A DNA stretch of 56,528 nt from assembly GCA_019689975.1 (NCBI GenBank), contig JADGGK010000013.1, positions 1-56,528 on the forward strand, written 5' to 3'. Both the position numbers and the translations under genes were made by a program. The DNA comes from Pseudolabrys sp. (GTDB taxonomy: Bacteria; Pseudomonadota; Alphaproteobacteria; Rhizobiales; Xanthobacteraceae). Positions within the stretch are counted from its first letter, which is position 1, and each line of letters starts with the position of its first letter. The notes under the pieces are model-generated. The model saw only the letters and a program-made list of their open reading frames with translations. It was not told where the DNA came from and made no database searches. Shown piece after piece: positions 1 through 12,572 of the stretch.

Positions 1-42
1 CATTGCGAGGAGCCGCGCAAGCGGCGACGAAGCAATCCAGTC
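1..42 (+). repeat. Interspersed palindromic repeat, copy A
   Basis: Begins cattgcgagg and ends gaagcaatccag. The outer arms (cattgc and gcaat) are roughly complementary and the middle holds ccgcgcaagcgg, itself a small hairpin. Related copies lie at 15255-15297 and 55834-55872, with a partial inverted one at 55888-55912. Elements of this type are widespread between genes in Bradyrhizobium-like genomes. It is non-coding. The copy may extend left of the window. Confidence 0.6.
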
Positions 43-63
43 ACGGCATTGCGCCACTTGGAT

Positions 64-93
64 GTGTCAAAGCCACAAAAACTTCGCTATAAT
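64..93 (+). promoter_or_regulatory. Possible sigma-70 promoter
   Basis: A perfect TATAAT lies at 88-93. GTGTCA at 64-69 (4 of 6 matches to TTGACA) stands 18 bases before it. Transcription would start near base 100, at the left arm of the inverted repeat described in the next entry. No convincing protein follows on this strand, so the promoter would serve a non-coding transcript or is fortuitous. Confidence 0.3.
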
Positions 94-98
94 CGCCC

Positions 99-275
99 AT
101 GACTCACCCTCCTTGCTTGAGGCTCTGCCCGGCCCATCCGGGCAACCCTCGCCACCGCATCGAGGGTGAGTCGCCTCATCAACGGAAGGGGCATACGGTC
201 TTCGCCGTGGTCGCAAGGACGGATCACGAGCGCCGAAAACCGGTCTTGCCGCAATCGCGCGGCAAGGCCATCGCC
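99..275 (+). ncRNA. Candidate structured small RNA or repeat element
   Basis: An 11-base perfect inverted repeat (gactcaccctc at 101-111, gagggtgagtc at 162-172) encloses a second hairpin (gcccgg/ccgggc at about 127-143). A third strong stem pairs 242-252 with 259-269 (11 pairs including one G-U). A TATAAT box lies just upstream. The 68-residue frame starting at 99 has protein-unlike composition (Arg, His and Pro rich) and is not called as a gene. It could instead be a longer interspersed repeat. No known RNA family was recognised. Confidence 0.3.
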
Positions 276-338
276 TGCCGCCTAGGGTTGATGCGCCCGC
301 GCTGAACGCGCCGCCGGTCGATCCGAACCGATCATGCG

Positions 339-1286
339 CTAATTGTGCCACGTGCCCGGCACGAAGGCATCGAAGGCGGCCCAGAACTGGGCGCGATAGT
401 GGTCCTGTTCCTGGAGGATTTCGTGCCGGCTGCCAGGCACGATGAGATGCCGGCCGGCAAGCAGAGCGGTACCGAAATTCTCGATGGCCGGCGTCGAAAC
501 CACCTCATCGCGACCCGCCGCGACCAGCAGCATGGGCTGGCGAATCCGCGCCGCAAAATCCCTCTCGGCGAAGCGTTTCATCTGCCGCAGCGCCGCGTCG
601 ACCCAGGCGACGGTGGGCGCGCCGAGGCCGAGCGCGGGCTCGGCTTCCAGGACGGCGGCGTTGCGCGCGTAGCGCACCGGATCGGAGGTGAGGACATTGC
701 CGAGGAACTCGCCGCTGCCCGCGGCGGCCTCGCCTCCCCTCGGCACGAAGGCCGCACCGCAGCCCATGAGCCGCATGGCGCGTACCATGGTCGCGGCGAT
801 GCCCATCCAACGCCGCCCGGACGCCAAGGCGATCATCGGCGCCGACAGCACCACGCGCTCGAACCAGCGATGGCCATCGTGGCAACAGCGGATCGCAACC
901 GCTCCCCCCATGGAATGCCCGAGCGCAAAAATGGGAGGCGGGCAATCGGGCAACACGACCTCGCGCATGACGGTTTCGAGGTCGAGGGCATAATCGGCAA
1001 AATCGCGGACATGGCCCTTGCGTCGATCCTTGAGCGCCCGCTCCGAAAGCCCCTGTCCGCGCCAGTCGAAGGTTGCAACCGCGAAGCCGCGCGCGCGCAG
1101 ATCGCGCACGCATTCGAAATATTTTTCGATGAACTCGGCGCGGCCCTGCAGCAGCACCACCGTCCCTTTGCGGCCCGGCGGCGGTGCCCAGCGGGCAAAA
1201 CGCAGCGTCACGCCATCGGGTGTCTTGACGGCGTCGACGACGACGTTTTCGGGCACCGGATTGGCGGGAATGGACACGAGTTTCAT
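339..1286 (-). CDS. Alpha/beta hydrolase, lysophospholipase (PldB/monoglyceride lipase-like)
   Basis: The 315-residue protein has the alpha/beta hydrolase fold of the lysophospholipase L2/monoacylglycerol lipase group. The nucleophile elbow reads GHSMGG near residue 125, an oxyanion-region segment LLQGRAEFIEKY follows the first strands, and a late Asp (AAGRDEVVS) and His (GSRHEIL) complete the triad. It probably cleaves acyl esters of lysophospholipids or monoglycerides in the cytoplasm. The ATG at 1286 is preferred because the upstream 42 residues are Arg/Ala-rich and unlike the family, and MKLVSIP begins a typical N-terminus. It is divergent from the hsp20 gene. The exact substrate is not shown by the sequence. 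Confidence 0.85.
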   Translation of the reverse strand: MKLVSIPANPVPENVVVDAVKTPDGVTLRFARWAPPPGRKGTVVLLQGRAEFIEKYFECVRDLRARGFAVATFDWRGQGLSERALKDRRKGHVRDFADYALDLETVMREVVLPDCPPPIFALGHSMGGAVAIRCCHDGHRWFERVVLSAPMIALASGRRWMGIAATMVRAMRLMGCGAAFVPRGGEAAAGSGEFLGNVLTSDPVRYARNAAVLEAEPALGLGAPTVAWVDAALRQMKRFAERDFAARIRQPMLLVAAGRDEVVSTPAIENFGTALLAGRHLIVPGSRHEILQEQDHYRAQFWAAFDAFVPGTWHN

Positions 1287-1405
1287 GGCGGCAAGCCGGC
1301 GCGCGAGCTTGCGCCTTATAGCAGGAGCGCGCACGCACTCAATCGGGCGGGCCGACGAGCTGGACGCGTCGGTTGCGCGGGCACCGCGCGCCCTCACGCA
1401 CCCGA

Positions 1406-1434
1406 CTTGCACAACCGGAACCCGATTCCCATAT
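1406..1434 (+). promoter_or_regulatory. Sigma-32 (RpoH)-like heat-shock promoter
   Basis: CTTG at 1406-1409 and CCCATAT at 1428-1434 are 18 bases apart. They resemble the alphaproteobacterial RpoH consensus (CTTG, 17-19 bases, CYTATNT). Transcription would start around 1441, just at the first hairpin of the ROSE-like leader and about 90 bases before hsp20. The coincidence of promoter, thermometer and heat-shock gene supports the call. Confidence 0.6.
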
Positions 1435-1437
1435 CCC

Positions 1438-1528
1438 TTTTGCGCAGGCCGTTCGGCTGCGCAAAACGGGCATTGCGGTCCGGCCTCTGGCGGACCACCC
1501 GCATGTCGCTCAACAGGAGGACGATGCC
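1438..1528 (+). promoter_or_regulatory. ROSE-type RNA thermometer in the hsp20 5' UTR
   Basis: Three hairpins precede hsp20. Hairpin I pairs ttttgcgcag (1438-1447) with ctgcgcaaaa (1457-1466) with a bulged G. Hairpin II pairs ggtccg (1477-1482) with cggacc (1491-1496), also with a bulged G. Hairpin III places tcgct (1506-1510) opposite aggag (1515-1519) across a caac loop, with outer gcat/atgc arms (1501-1504, 1524-1527). The UYGCU/AGGAG pairing with a G-G mismatch over the Shine-Dalgarno sequence is the hallmark of ROSE elements, which melt at heat-shock temperature and let ribosomes bind. The assignment is by eye. Confidence 0.7.
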
Positions 1529-1987
1529 ATGCGAAATTTTGATCTTGCTCCGCTTTATCGGTCGACCGTCGGCTTCGATCGGCTGTTCTCGATGCTCGAC
1601 GCGTTTGACAACGCCGCCCCCGGCTATCCCCCTTACAATATCGAACGCACCGGCGAAAACGACTACCGCATCACCGTCGCGGTAGCGGGCTTCGGCGAGG
1701 ACGAGCTCTCGATCGAGGTCAAGGAGAACACGCTGACCATCAAAGGCGAGAAAAAGGCCGCGGCGGAAAAGAACGGCGAAATGTTGTACCAGGGCATTGC
1801 CGCCCGCGCTTTCGAACGGCTGTTTCAGCTCGCCGATTACGTCCAGGTCAAGGGTGCGAGCCTTGAAAACGGCTTGCTGCACGTGGACCTGGTGCGCGAG
1901 CTGCCGGAAGCCAAGAAACCGCGCCAGATCCCGATCGGCACCGGTTCGGCCAAGGGCCAGGTGATCGACGCCAAGGCCGCGGCCTGA
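1529..1987 (+). CDS. Small heat shock protein, Hsp20/IbpA family
   Basis: The 152-residue protein contains an alpha-crystallin domain at about residues 30-125, with the family segment YRITVAVAGFGEDELSIEV and a downstream L-x-V motif region (GLLHVDLVRELPE). It would act as an ATP-independent holdase for unfolding proteins in the cytoplasm. The ATG at 1529 follows AGGAGG at 1515-1520 at normal spacing. Longer in-frame starts are rejected because they would run through the ROSE-like leader. Regulation appears double: a sigma-32-like promoter and an RNA thermometer. A strong stem-loop follows the stop. Confidence 0.93.
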   Translation: MRNFDLAPLYRSTVGFDRLFSMLDAFDNAAPGYPPYNIERTGENDYRITVAVAGFGEDELSIEVKENTLTIKGEKKAAAEKNGEMLYQGIAARAFERLFQLADYVQVKGASLENGLLHVDLVRELPEAKKPRQIPIGTGSAKGQVIDAKAAA

Positions 1988-1997
1988 GGATTCCTTT

Positions 1998-2042
1998 CGC
2001 CCCGCAGACGGAGCGCTCGGCCCTGCGGGGCGCTTTGCATTT
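1998..2042 (+). terminator. Rho-independent-type terminator after hsp20
   Basis: The arms cgccccgcag (1998-2007) and ctgcggggcg (2023-2032) are perfectly complementary (10 bp, 15-base loop) and are followed by ctttgcattt. It starts 11 bases after the hsp20 stop. The T-rich tail is interrupted, so efficiency is uncertain. Confidence 0.65.
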
Positions 2043-2094
2043 CCGCGTGCCCGGCAGGCCGCGCTCCGGCCGCGCCCGGCGGGCGGGCGCGGCG

Positions 2095-2562
2095 TCATTG
2101 CGGCAGATCATCCGGAATCCGCAGCACCCGCGGCAGGAAATGGTCGCGCGTCGGATCGCCGGTCGCCGGCCCGCCGTTCGCATTCACGCCCTGCTCATCG
2201 TCCGCGGTCTCCGGCAGGTGGAGAATTCGGGGCGCGCGTACATAAAAGGGCGTATAGGCGATGGGCGGGAGGGCCGGCATCAACGCGAGGATGTCACCGA
2301 ATTGCGCGTCGGCGACCACGCGCAGCTCGATTCCGCCCGGGTCGAGCGCATGCAGAACGTAATAGGGACCGCGGCGCGACGGCGGCATCATCGGATCGAG
2401 ACCCATGGCCCGCAGCGTCGCCGCGATCTCCGATGGTGGGATCAGGGCACGCGTATCGATCGGCCTTGCGGCGCCGGCGCCGGCCGGACGGAGACAGGCA
2501 CAGACCATGGCGAGTGCCAGGAGCGACGTAAGGGCGGCGATCCGCAAGGCGATTCTCCCCAT
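2095..2562 (-). CDS. Hypothetical exported protein
   Basis: The 155-residue product starts at the ATG at 2562 with a signal-peptide-like segment (GRIALRIAALTSLLALAMVCACLRPAGAGA). The cysteines in VCACL could make it a lipoprotein, although the box is poor. The mature part begins ARPIDTRALIPPSEIAATLRAMGLDP and has a segment (YYVLHALDPGGIELRVVADAQFGDIL) reminiscent of small periplasmic PepSY-like folds. No enzyme motif is visible. It is transcribed divergently from gltB. Upstream codons to 2604 are in frame but would spoil the signal sequence. Confidence 0.6.
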   Translation of the reverse strand: MGRIALRIAALTSLLALAMVCACLRPAGAGAARPIDTRALIPPSEIAATLRAMGLDPMMPPSRRGPYYVLHALDPGGIELRVVADAQFGDILALMPALPPIAYTPFYVRAPRILHLPETADDEQGVNANGGPATGDPTRDHFLPRVLRIPDDLPQ

Positions 2563-3046
2563 ATCGACCGGCAGCGAGCTTACGCCCCGCCGCGGGCAGG
2601 ACAAGCCGCGCCGGCAGATCCTTCACAGCACCCTCCGCCCCTGCCTCGGCCGTCTCCGCCCAGGGGCTTTGCGGGGCGTCGCGCAACGGCATTGCGCGCC
2701 CGGGCATATGATGCGCTCCCTTGTTGTCCTTCCGGCAGGCCGGCACGCAACAAAAAGGATGATTCTGCCCAATCAGGCGTGGACCAGCCTTGTTTAGAAG
2801 GGCAAAATTTGGCAAGGTGGATTAGGACAGCGATACTGTCCTAATGGTGGCTGGCGACGATCCGGCATCTTGATGCGCGTTCACCAGCGGACCGCGCGGC
2901 GCTCGGTTTGAGAGCGGCCGAGGCGGTGGTGGCGGCCGGTAACGGTTGCTCATCATGAGAGCGGGTCGCGACCGCAACGGCGTTGCGCCGTCGCGGACGT
3001 TGAGGGTACGCCGCGTGCGCCGCGCGCACCGGCGAGGCAGGGCACG
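2563..3046. other. Divergent intergenic region upstream of gltB
   Basis: These 484 bases separate the exported protein gene from gltB. No plausible gene was found in any frame. The AT-richer stretch 2790-2850 carries a likely promoter and a perfect palindrome (separate entry). The remaining sequence is GC-rich without recognisable motifs. Confidence 0.6.
2809..2845 (+). promoter_or_regulatory. gltB-side promoter with overlapping palindromic operator
   Basis: TTGGCA (2809-2814) and GATACT (2832-2837), 17 bases apart, form a reasonable sigma-70 promoter pointing at gltB. A perfect 10-bp palindrome, attaggacag/ctgtcctaat with a 5-base spacer, covers 2821-2845 and therefore the -10 region and expected start point. 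This arrangement is typical of a repressor operator. The regulator is not identifiable. The leader to gltB would be about 200 bases. Confidence 0.5.
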
Positions 3047-7759
<4,713 letters not shown>

Positions 7760-7761
7760 GG

Positions 7762-9204
7762 ATGGGCAAGGTCACCGGGTTCCTCGAAATCGAGCGGCGC
7801 GATCGCAAGTACGAGCCAGTGGCCGAGCGCATCCGGCACTGGCGCGAATTCGTGCTGCCGCTGCCCGAGGAGGAGCTGCGCCAACAGGCGGCGCGTTGCA
7901 TGGACTGCGGCGTGCCCTATTGCCATGGACTCTCGCGCATCACCGGCCTGCCCACTGGTTGTCCCGTCAACAACCAGATCCCCGACTGGAACGATCTCGT
8001 CTATCGCAATCGCTGGGAGGAAGCGGCGGTCAACCTGCACTCGACCAACAATTTCCCCGAGATCACCGGCCGGGTCTGTCCCGCGCCCTGCGAGGCTTCC
8101 TGCACGCTCAACATCGATGACAATCCGGTGACCATCAAGACGATCGAATGCGAGATCGCCGACCGCGCCATCGCGCGCGGACTCGTGCCCGAATTGCCCA
8201 CGCGCAAGACCGGCAAGAGGGTTGCGATCATCGGCTCCGGACCCGCCGGGCTCGCCTGTGCGCAGCAGCTTGCGCGCGCCGGCCACGACGTGCACGTCTA
8301 CGAACGCTGGGCCAAGGCCGGCGGGCTGATGCGCTACGGCATTCCCGACTTCAAGATGGAGAAGATCCACGTCGATCGCCGCATCGAGCAAATGCGGGCG
8401 GAAGGCGTGACCTTCCATTACGGCGCCCATGTCGGCGTCAACGTTCCGGCCCACCGGCTCGTCGAGGAGCACGACGCCGTGGTGCTGGCGGGCGGCGCCG
8501 AGCAGGCGCGCGACCTGCCGATCCCCGGACGCGCGCTGAAGGGGATCCATTTTGCCATGGACTTTCTGCCGCAGCAGAATCGGCGCGTATCCGGCGAGCC
8601 GCTCGGCGATGTCGAGCCCATCATGGCCACCGGAAAGAAGGTCGTGGTGATCGGCGGCGGCGACACCGGCTCCGACTGCATCGGCACGGCAATCCGCCAA
8701 GGTGCCGTCTCGGTGGTGAATTTCGAGATCATGCCGCAGCCGCCGCTGCATGAGAACAAGCTTCTCACCTGGCCGGACTGGCCGATGAAACTGCGTATCT
8801 CGTCGAGCCACGAGGAAGGGGCGGAGCGCGAGTTCGCCGTCCTGACGCAGAAATTCAGCGGCGAGCAGGGCCGCGTCAGGAAACTGCACTGCGTGCGGGT
8901 GGACGCAAAATTCCAGCCGATCCCGGGAACCGAGTTCGAGGTCGAGGCCGACCTCGTACTGCTCGCGATGGGCTTCCTGCATCCGGTGCATGAGGGGATG
9001 CTCGAGCAACTCGGCGTCGCGCTCGATCAGCGCGGCAACGTCAAAGCCACGACCGAGACCTATGCCACGTCCGTCCCCAAGGTGTTTGCGGCCGGAGACA
9101 TGCGCCGCGGGCAATCGCTCGTGGTGTGGGCCATCCGCGAAGGCCGCCAGTGCGCGCACGCGGTCGACAAATTCCTCATGGGCTCGACGACGCTGCCGCG
9201 CTGA
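7762..9204 (+). CDS. gltD: Glutamate synthase (NADPH) small subunit
   Basis: The 480-residue flavoprotein passes electrons from NADPH through FAD and Fe-S clusters to GltB. The N-terminal cluster-binding cysteines are at 46, 49, 54, 67 and 106, 110, 114. The FAD-binding Rossmann motif is [17 protein letters not shown] and the NADPH-binding motif is [13 protein letters not shown]. The C-terminal [14 protein letters not shown] is the usual second FAD contact. The ATG at 7762 is two bases after the gltB stop, with a purine-rich ribosome site inside the end of gltB. Frames extending upstream overlap gltB and are not used. Confidence 0.97.
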   Translation: MGKVTGFLEIERRDRKYEPVAERIRHWREFVLPLPEEELRQQAARCMDCGVPYCHGLSRITGLPTGCPVNNQIPDWNDLVYRNRWEEAAVNLHSTNNFPEITGRVCPAPCEASCTLNIDDNPVTIKTIECEIADRAIARGLVPELPTRKTGKRVAIIGSGPAGLACAQQLARAGHDVHVYERWAKAGGLMRYGIPDFKMEKIHVDRRIEQMRAEGVTFHYGAHVGVNVPAHRLVEEHDAVVLAGGAEQARDLPIPGRALKGIHFAMDFLPQQNRRVSGEPLGDVEPIMATGKKVVVIGGGDTGSDCIGTAIRQGAVSVVNFEIMPQPPLHENKLLTWPDWPMKLRISSSHEEGAEREFAVLTQKFSGEQGRVRKLHCVRVDAKFQPIPGTEFEVEADLVLLAMGFLHPVHEGMLEQLGVALDQRGNVKATTETYATSVPKVFAAGDMRRGQSLVVWAIREGRQCAHAVDKFLMGSTTLPR

Positions 9205-9354
9205 CGCGGGGCATCCCTGCTCGCCTTGCGCGGCACCCCTTCGCTGAGCCCGACAGGTGCAAACCGATCCCCGCCCCCGGCCCGCCGTCCGAGGCTCGGA
9301 TCGACGGTCTCGCGCGCCGCAAGCCGAACATCCCGCCGCTCCTCGGCGCGTCGG

Positions 9355-10974
9355 CTATCGCGCCCAGCCGAACGGCCCGCTGGCGCGGCCGACCGGCGCC
9401 GGCGGGCGCGGCACCTCGTCATCCGGAGAGCGAGACCGAGGCGCGGCGCGTGGCGGTCGTGAAGATTTGGATTTTTCTTTCTGCACGCTCTTCGTGCTTG
9501 GCGATATGGTCGACGGAGTGCCGCGGGCGGAGGGCGCGGCAGCCGAGGCGGGCGAGGCGTCGACCGCCGCCGGCGCGGCGGTGGCCGCTGCCGGCGCGGC
9601 CGCTGGCACGGGCGTTATACCTCCTCCGGGTTGCGCGGCCTTTTCTTCCTCGCGGCCGGTCGGCCAGGCGAAGTCGTCGGCGCGGCCGGTCGGCGCCTGC
9701 AACGCCTCGCCCTTGACCAGCACTTGCGCCGCCAGGGCATCACCCGGCGCCGGCTGCGGCGCCGCCGCACCGGCGAGCTGATCCGCGTTGCCCGCCGTCG
9801 CGGTGAGCGGCACCACCGGCCCGGCCAGCGGCCGCGTCGCGGACTTGGATTCGGGACCCGGCGGCGCCACCGGCCCCGGCGGCAACGCCACCGGCATGGC
9901 GCGGTTGTTCAAATAGCGCCTTATCTCGCGCTCGACGTAATGCGCGAGCTTGCGCGCGCCGTAGCGCGTGAAAAACACGCCGTCGCTGGAACGCAGTCGG
10001 CGCGTCTGCCCCTCGAGATCGGGACCGAAATTGGAATAGCGGCCGGATTCGTCGACGAAACCGTCCCATATGTCGACATAGACGATGCCGGCACGCTCGG
10101 CATGGGCGCGGTAGATCTCGTTGAGATAGCTCGCCTCCGAGGTCGAGCGCGTCCCGCGGATCGAGGGCAGCCCGACCCAGAATACCGGCACTCCCTTGCT
10201 CTTTAACGCGGCAATGGTCTCGTCGACGCGCCGCCCGTAGACCTCGGCCCAGCGGTCGGTGCGAAACTCGATGACGCCGTTGGCCCGTTTGCCCTTGGGC
10301 TCAGGCGTGATGGCCGCGCCCGGCTCGGTTTCGTTGTCATCCTTGCCGGCTGCGTCGACCTCGGACGGGTTGTCGCCGCTCTTGTCCGCATCCTTGGCGG
10401 CCTCATTGGCGAGGTCGCGTTCGCGGATGTTCTGCCGGTCGGACAGGCCGATCATCATGACGACGAAGCTCGCCTTGTCCTTGGCAAGCAGGTCGCGCGC
10501 CACGTGCCACCAATCAAGATCGCTTTTGGCCTGATACCGGATCAGGCCGGAGTTGAACTTGATTTCGCGCACGACGCCCACTTCGGGCGTGTCGGAAAAC
10601 GCTTCCTCAAGACCGTAAGCGAGCCAATCCGCCATGCCGTCGCCCATGACGACGATGCTGTTCGTCGGCGCGGCCGCGTTCTCGACCTTGCGCGGCGGCG
10701 GGGCACGCGACGACTCGACATGCTCGCGGCCCGGCCGCATCCGTTCCAGCTGGCGGGGTGGCGGGGCAGGCTCGGTCGAGGGGCCGAACAAGCGCTGGAA
10801 GAAACCCGGCACGCGCGACCGTCGCTGCCGCTGGAACGGCCAGGAATCGTCCCAGAATTGCGCCTGTGCAGGCAAAGTGACCGCAAGCTCGGCGGCGAGC
10901 GCGCCGGCAAGCTCGAGTGCGGCGAGCATCGCCGCGCCGATGAGCCAATGTCGGAACCGGAGCCTGCCGCGCAT
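9355..10974 (-). CDS. DUF459 SGNH/GDSL-like periplasmic protein
   Basis: The 539-residue protein has an N-terminal signal or anchor segment (LIGAAMLAALELAGALAAELAVTLPAQAQ), a proline/arginine-rich linker, and an SGNH-hydrolase-like domain at about 100-370. This includes SIVVMGDGMADWLAYGL, an acidic insert (GDNPSEVDAAGKDDNETEPG) and a final GVFFTRYGARKLAHYVE. The C-terminal 170 residues are Pro/Ala-rich and low complexity. Block I reads GDG at 111-113 instead of GDS, so the usual Ser nucleophile is missing. Its neighbours on the same strand suggest a cell-wall role, but the substrate is unknown. The ATG at 10974 is preferred to the GTG at 10983. Confidence 0.8.
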   Translation of the reverse strand: MRGRLRFRHWLIGAAMLAALELAGALAAELAVTLPAQAQFWDDSWPFQRQRRSRVPGFFQRLFGPSTEPAPPPRQLERMRPGREHVESSRAPPPRKVENAAAPTNSIVVMGDGMADWLAYGLEEAFSDTPEVGVVREIKFNSGLIRYQAKSDLDWWHVARDLLAKDKASFVVMMIGLSDRQNIRERDLANEAAKDADKSGDNPSEVDAAGKDDNETEPGAAITPEPKGKRANGVIEFRTDRWAEVYGRRVDETIAALKSKGVPVFWVGLPSIRGTRSTSEASYLNEIYRAHAERAGIVYVDIWDGFVDESGRYSNFGPDLEGQTRRLRSSDGVFFTRYGARKLAHYVEREIRRYLNNRAMPVALPPGPVAPPGPESKSATRPLAGPVVPLTATAGNADQLAGAAAPQPAPGDALAAQVLVKGEALQAPTGRADDFAWPTGREEEKAAQPGGGITPVPAAAPAAATAAPAAVDASPASAAAPSARGTPSTISPSTKSVQKEKSKSSRPPRAAPRSRSPDDEVPRPPAPVGRASGPFGWAR

Positions 10975-11087
10975 GACGGTCACCCAAGTCCTGCGGAGAG
11001 GTCGCAGGCGACCCCTGCCTGAACGACTTGCGCCAATCCAGGGTCAACAGCGCGCAAAAAATGTCAACTCGAAGGTCGCCGGGACGG

Positions 11088-12416
11088 CTACGGCCCGCGC
11101 AGCCGTTCGAGCAGCCCCGCGGTCGCAAAACCGTCGGGAACCCGGCCAATTTGGGCCTGAAACTCGCGAAGCGCCGCGCGCGTCCGCGCGCCGAGATCGC
11201 CGTCCACGACGCCGATATCGTAACCGCGTTGCGCCAGGCGCTGCTGCAGTTCCAGCCGCTCGGCGCGCGACAGCGCCCGCTCGTAGCGCGGCCATGGCTG
11301 CACCAACGGCCCCTCGCCGCGGAGCCGATCGGCAAGATGGCCGATCGCCAGCGCGTAGGCTTCCGCAGGGTTGTATTTCATGATGACGCGGAAATTGTGC
11401 AGCATCAGGAATCCGGGGCCTTGCACGCCCGCCGGAACGAGCAGGAAGGCCCTGTCGTCGGATCGCGGAAACGTCCCGCCGCCGGCGCGCATGATGCCGA
11501 GCCGCTGCCATTCGGCGATGCTGAGGCGGCGCCGCCCGTCGGCAAGCATGAAATCGAAGCTCGCCGGCACCACCACTTCGTATCCCCAACTCTGCCCGCT
11601 GATCCAGCCGTCGCGGCGCAGATTGTTGGCGGTCGAGGCCATGGCGTCGGGAATACTGTCCACCACGTCGCGGCGGCCGTCGTGATCGAAATCGACCGCA
11701 TAACGCTTGAACGAGGTGGGCATGAATTGCGTTGGGCCGAAAGCGCCGGCCCAGGATCCGACCAGCCGTTCGGGAGGCACGTCGCCATGCTCCAGGATCT
11801 CGAGCGCGGCGAGGAACTCGCTGCGGAAATAGCTCTGCCGACGGCCGATACAGGCCAGGGTCGCGGTCGAACGGAGCACCGGTCGCTCGCCGGTCAGCGC
11901 GCCGTAATCGGTTTCCACGCCCCAGATCGCCGCAAGAACGTGGCGATCGACGCCGTAGGCGCGTTCCACCGCGTCGAAGGTCGTGCGATGGCGCTCGAGC
12001 AGCGCCCGTCCTTTTTCGATGCGCGCGTCATTCACCAGCAGATCGAGATAGTCCCATACCGGACGCGTGAACTCAGGCTGATTGTCCATCAGCTCCAGGA
12101 TGCGCAAGTCGGGTACGAGCGCTTGCGTCCATCTCGCATAATGGGCGCGCGCAATGCCGCGCCGGGCCGCAAGCGGCCAGAGCCGGGCGAGGCAGTCTTG
12201 GAAATCGGCCGTCATGCGGCGAACGGCGTCCGCGCTCACCGCGGGATCGAGCGAGCCTCGCGACAGGCCGCTCGCGCGTGGTTCGCCGGCGCCGATCGGC
12301 GTCACCGTGCCGGTGATCCCGGGGTCGGTCGGCACGCTTGGCTGCTGCGCCCGGCCGCCGTCGACGACCGCGGCGGCAAGCAGAACGGTGAGCAGGTAAC
12401 TGGCGCCTTTGCCCAT
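11088..12416 (-). CDS. Lytic murein transglycosylase, GH103 (MltB type) with peptidoglycan-binding domain
   Basis: The 442-residue exported enzyme cleaves the glycan strand of peptidoglycan with formation of 1,6-anhydro-muramic ends. A signal peptide (YLLTVLLAAAVVDGGRAQ) precedes the SLT_2/MltB domain (about 60-370), with catalytic Glu168 in AIWGVETDYG and the family segment AGAFGPTQFMPTSFKRYAVDFD. A PG_binding_1 repeat (LQQRLAQRGYDIGVVDG to DGFATAGLLERL) ends the protein. The ATG at 12416 fits the signal peptide; upstream codons are rejected. It is divergent from galU and lies 113 bases upstream of the DUF459 gene. Confidence 0.92.
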   Translation of the reverse strand: MGKGASYLLTVLLAAAVVDGGRAQQPSVPTDPGITGTVTPIGAGEPRASGLSRGSLDPAVSADAVRRMTADFQDCLARLWPLAARRGIARAHYARWTQALVPDLRILELMDNQPEFTRPVWDYLDLLVNDARIEKGRALLERHRTTFDAVERAYGVDRHVLAAIWGVETDYGALTGERPVLRSTATLACIGRRQSYFRSEFLAALEILEHGDVPPERLVGSWAGAFGPTQFMPTSFKRYAVDFDHDGRRDVVDSIPDAMASTANNLRRDGWISGQSWGYEVVVPASFDFMLADGRRRLSIAEWQRLGIMRAGGGTFPRSDDRAFLLVPAGVQGPGFLMLHNFRVIMKYNPAEAYALAIGHLADRLRGEGPLVQPWPRYERALSRAERLELQQRLAQRGYDIGVVDGDLGARTRAALREFQAQIGRVPDGFATAGLLERLRGP

Positions 12417-12572
12417 GGACCCGATCGTCTTCGCGCGGGAACGCGTTTGCCCGGATCCATGGGTGCCGCCATATCGTTTCGACCGCGTTAACAAGCGCAG
12501 TCCGCCATCTGGACCTCAGCCGCCGCCCATGCTTTTTTGTTCCGCCGACCTGCCGCTTGCACCGTCTTCCCG

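Noticed and set aside
345-1685. Long open frame of 446 codons opposite the hydrolase gene
   Set aside because: It is antisense to a clear alpha/beta hydrolase and has Arg/His/Pro-rich, family-less translation; GC-rich DNA gives such shadow frames.
2800-2825. Sigma-54 promoter before gltB
   Set aside because: TGGCA is present but the -12 TTGC element is absent at the required spacing.
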